Shown here: positions 6,991 to 7,484 of the stretch, in pieces
How positions within the stretch are numbered: the stretch's first letter is position 1
How the letters are laid out: each line of letters starts with the position of its first letter
Assembly: GCA_002470125.1 (NCBI GenBank)
Contig: DKNB01000023.1
Location: 14,746-22,229, forward strand
DNA: 7,484 nt
Source: Gallionellales bacterium UBA7399
GTDB taxonomy: Bacteria; Pseudomonadota; Gammaproteobacteria; Burkholderiales; Gallionellaceae
Direction of reading: 5' to 3'
Position numbers and translations under genes: made by a program
The notes under the pieces: model-generated
Seen by the model: only the letters and a program-made list of their open reading frames with translations
Databases searched by the model: none
Told to the model about the DNA's origin: nothing

Positions 6991-7484
6991 TCAGGCTGCC
7001 GCCAGATACCACAGGCACCCCACCAGGGTTAGCGCGAACAAGACCAGCACTCGATTGCTTTGTTTCTTTTGGGTGGCCAGCTCGCGCAACAGATCTGCAA
7101 CCCGCGATTCTGATTTTTGGTTAAGTGCCTGGTGTAAAAGTCGCGGCAACTGCGGCAACAGGATGGCATAATTTGGCGCCTCGGCCTTGAGGGCCTTAAG
7201 AAAGCCACGCCAACCAACCTGCTCACTCATCCAGCGCTCCAACCAGGGCTTGGCGGTCTTCCAGAGATCTAGGCCGGGGTCGAGCTGGAGCCCCAGCCCC
7301 TCCACGTTAAGCAATGTCTTTTGTAGCAGCACAAGTTGCGGCTGAACCTCAATGCCAAACTGGCGTGAGGTTTGAAAAAGGCGCAGAAGCACACGTCCGA
7401 AAGAAACCTCGCACAGGGGCCGATCAAAGATCGGCTCGCACACAGCTCGTATGGCCGCCTCTAGCTCATCCACCCTTGTGTCGG
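6991..7484 (-). CDS. ubiB: Ubiquinone biosynthesis kinase-like protein UbiB (3' part)
   Basis: UbiB is a membrane-associated atypical kinase/ATPase of the ABC1/ADCK family required for ubiquinone synthesis, thought to support the Ubi protein assembly. Only the C-terminal 164 or so residues are present; the kinase core with the KxGQ motif lies beyond the right edge. The GTG at 7473 is an internal Val codon, since the frame is open to the edge (DTRVDELEAAIRAVCEPIF). Diagnostic stretches are IRAVCEPIFDRPLCEVSFG, EVQPQLVLLQKTLLNVEGLG and LDLWKTAKPWLERW, all closely matching E. coli UbiB as I recall it. The protein ends with one hydrophobic segment, VLVLFALTLVGCLWYLAAA, whereas E. coli UbiB has two C-terminal membrane helices. 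It is convergent with the 104-codon gene, so transcribed separately from the + strand cluster. Confidence 0.95.
   Translation of the reverse strand, partial: DTRVDELEAAIRAVCEPIFDRPLCEVSFGRVLLRLFQTSRQFGIEVQPQLVLLQKTLLNVEGLGLQLDPGLDLWKTAKPWLERWMSEQVGWRGFLKALKAEAPNYAILLPQLPRLLHQALNQKSESRVADLLRELATQKKQSNRVLVLFALTLVGCLWYLAAA

Overview
This window is a chromosomal core-gene segment from a Gram-negative proteobacterium, most likely a betaproteobacterium close to Burkholderiales. The evidence is an outer-membrane LPS-assembly lipoprotein (LptE), a periplasmic thiol-reduction hub (DsbD), a ubiquinone-pathway UbiB, and protein sequences of LeuRS, LptE and HolA that read as betaproteobacterial. This placement comes from remembered family sequences, not from a search. 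Base composition looks moderately GC-rich and even across the window. There are no signs of phage, insertion sequences, CRISPR arrays, tRNA or rRNA.

Layout. Positions 1-6362 hold a co-directional run on the + strand: leuS (5' end cut off by the window edge), lptE, holA, cutA and dsbD. Gaps are 16, 15 and 5 nt up to cutA, then about 97 nt before the preferred dsbD start. The first four genes look like one transcription unit whose promoter lies upstream of the window, and dsbD probably shares at least part of it. Positions 6363-6603 are non-coding and unusually rich in dyad symmetry: a 12-bp perfect inverted repeat at 6453-6479, a 10-bp long-range inverted repeat at 6505-6514/6571-6580, and smaller nested hairpins. 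A possible sigma70 promoter lies among them. Next comes a 104-codon gene of unknown function (GTG start at 6604, good ribosome binding site). A short convergent intergenic region with an 8-bp GC-rich dyad follows, and then the 3' part of ubiB on the - strand, cut off by the right edge.

How the genes relate. leuS charges tRNA-Leu, lptE helps place LPS in the outer membrane, and holA encodes the clamp-loader delta subunit; leuS-lptE-holA is a widespread housekeeping cluster. cutA and dsbD form a second known pair linked to metal tolerance and periplasmic disulfide reduction (dsbD was also named cutA2/dipZ). The window therefore joins two conserved blocks. ubiB is a separate convergent unit for ubiquinone biosynthesis.

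I see no convincing new multi-gene system. The part most worth a second look is the unrecognised 104-aa gene with its structured upstream region.
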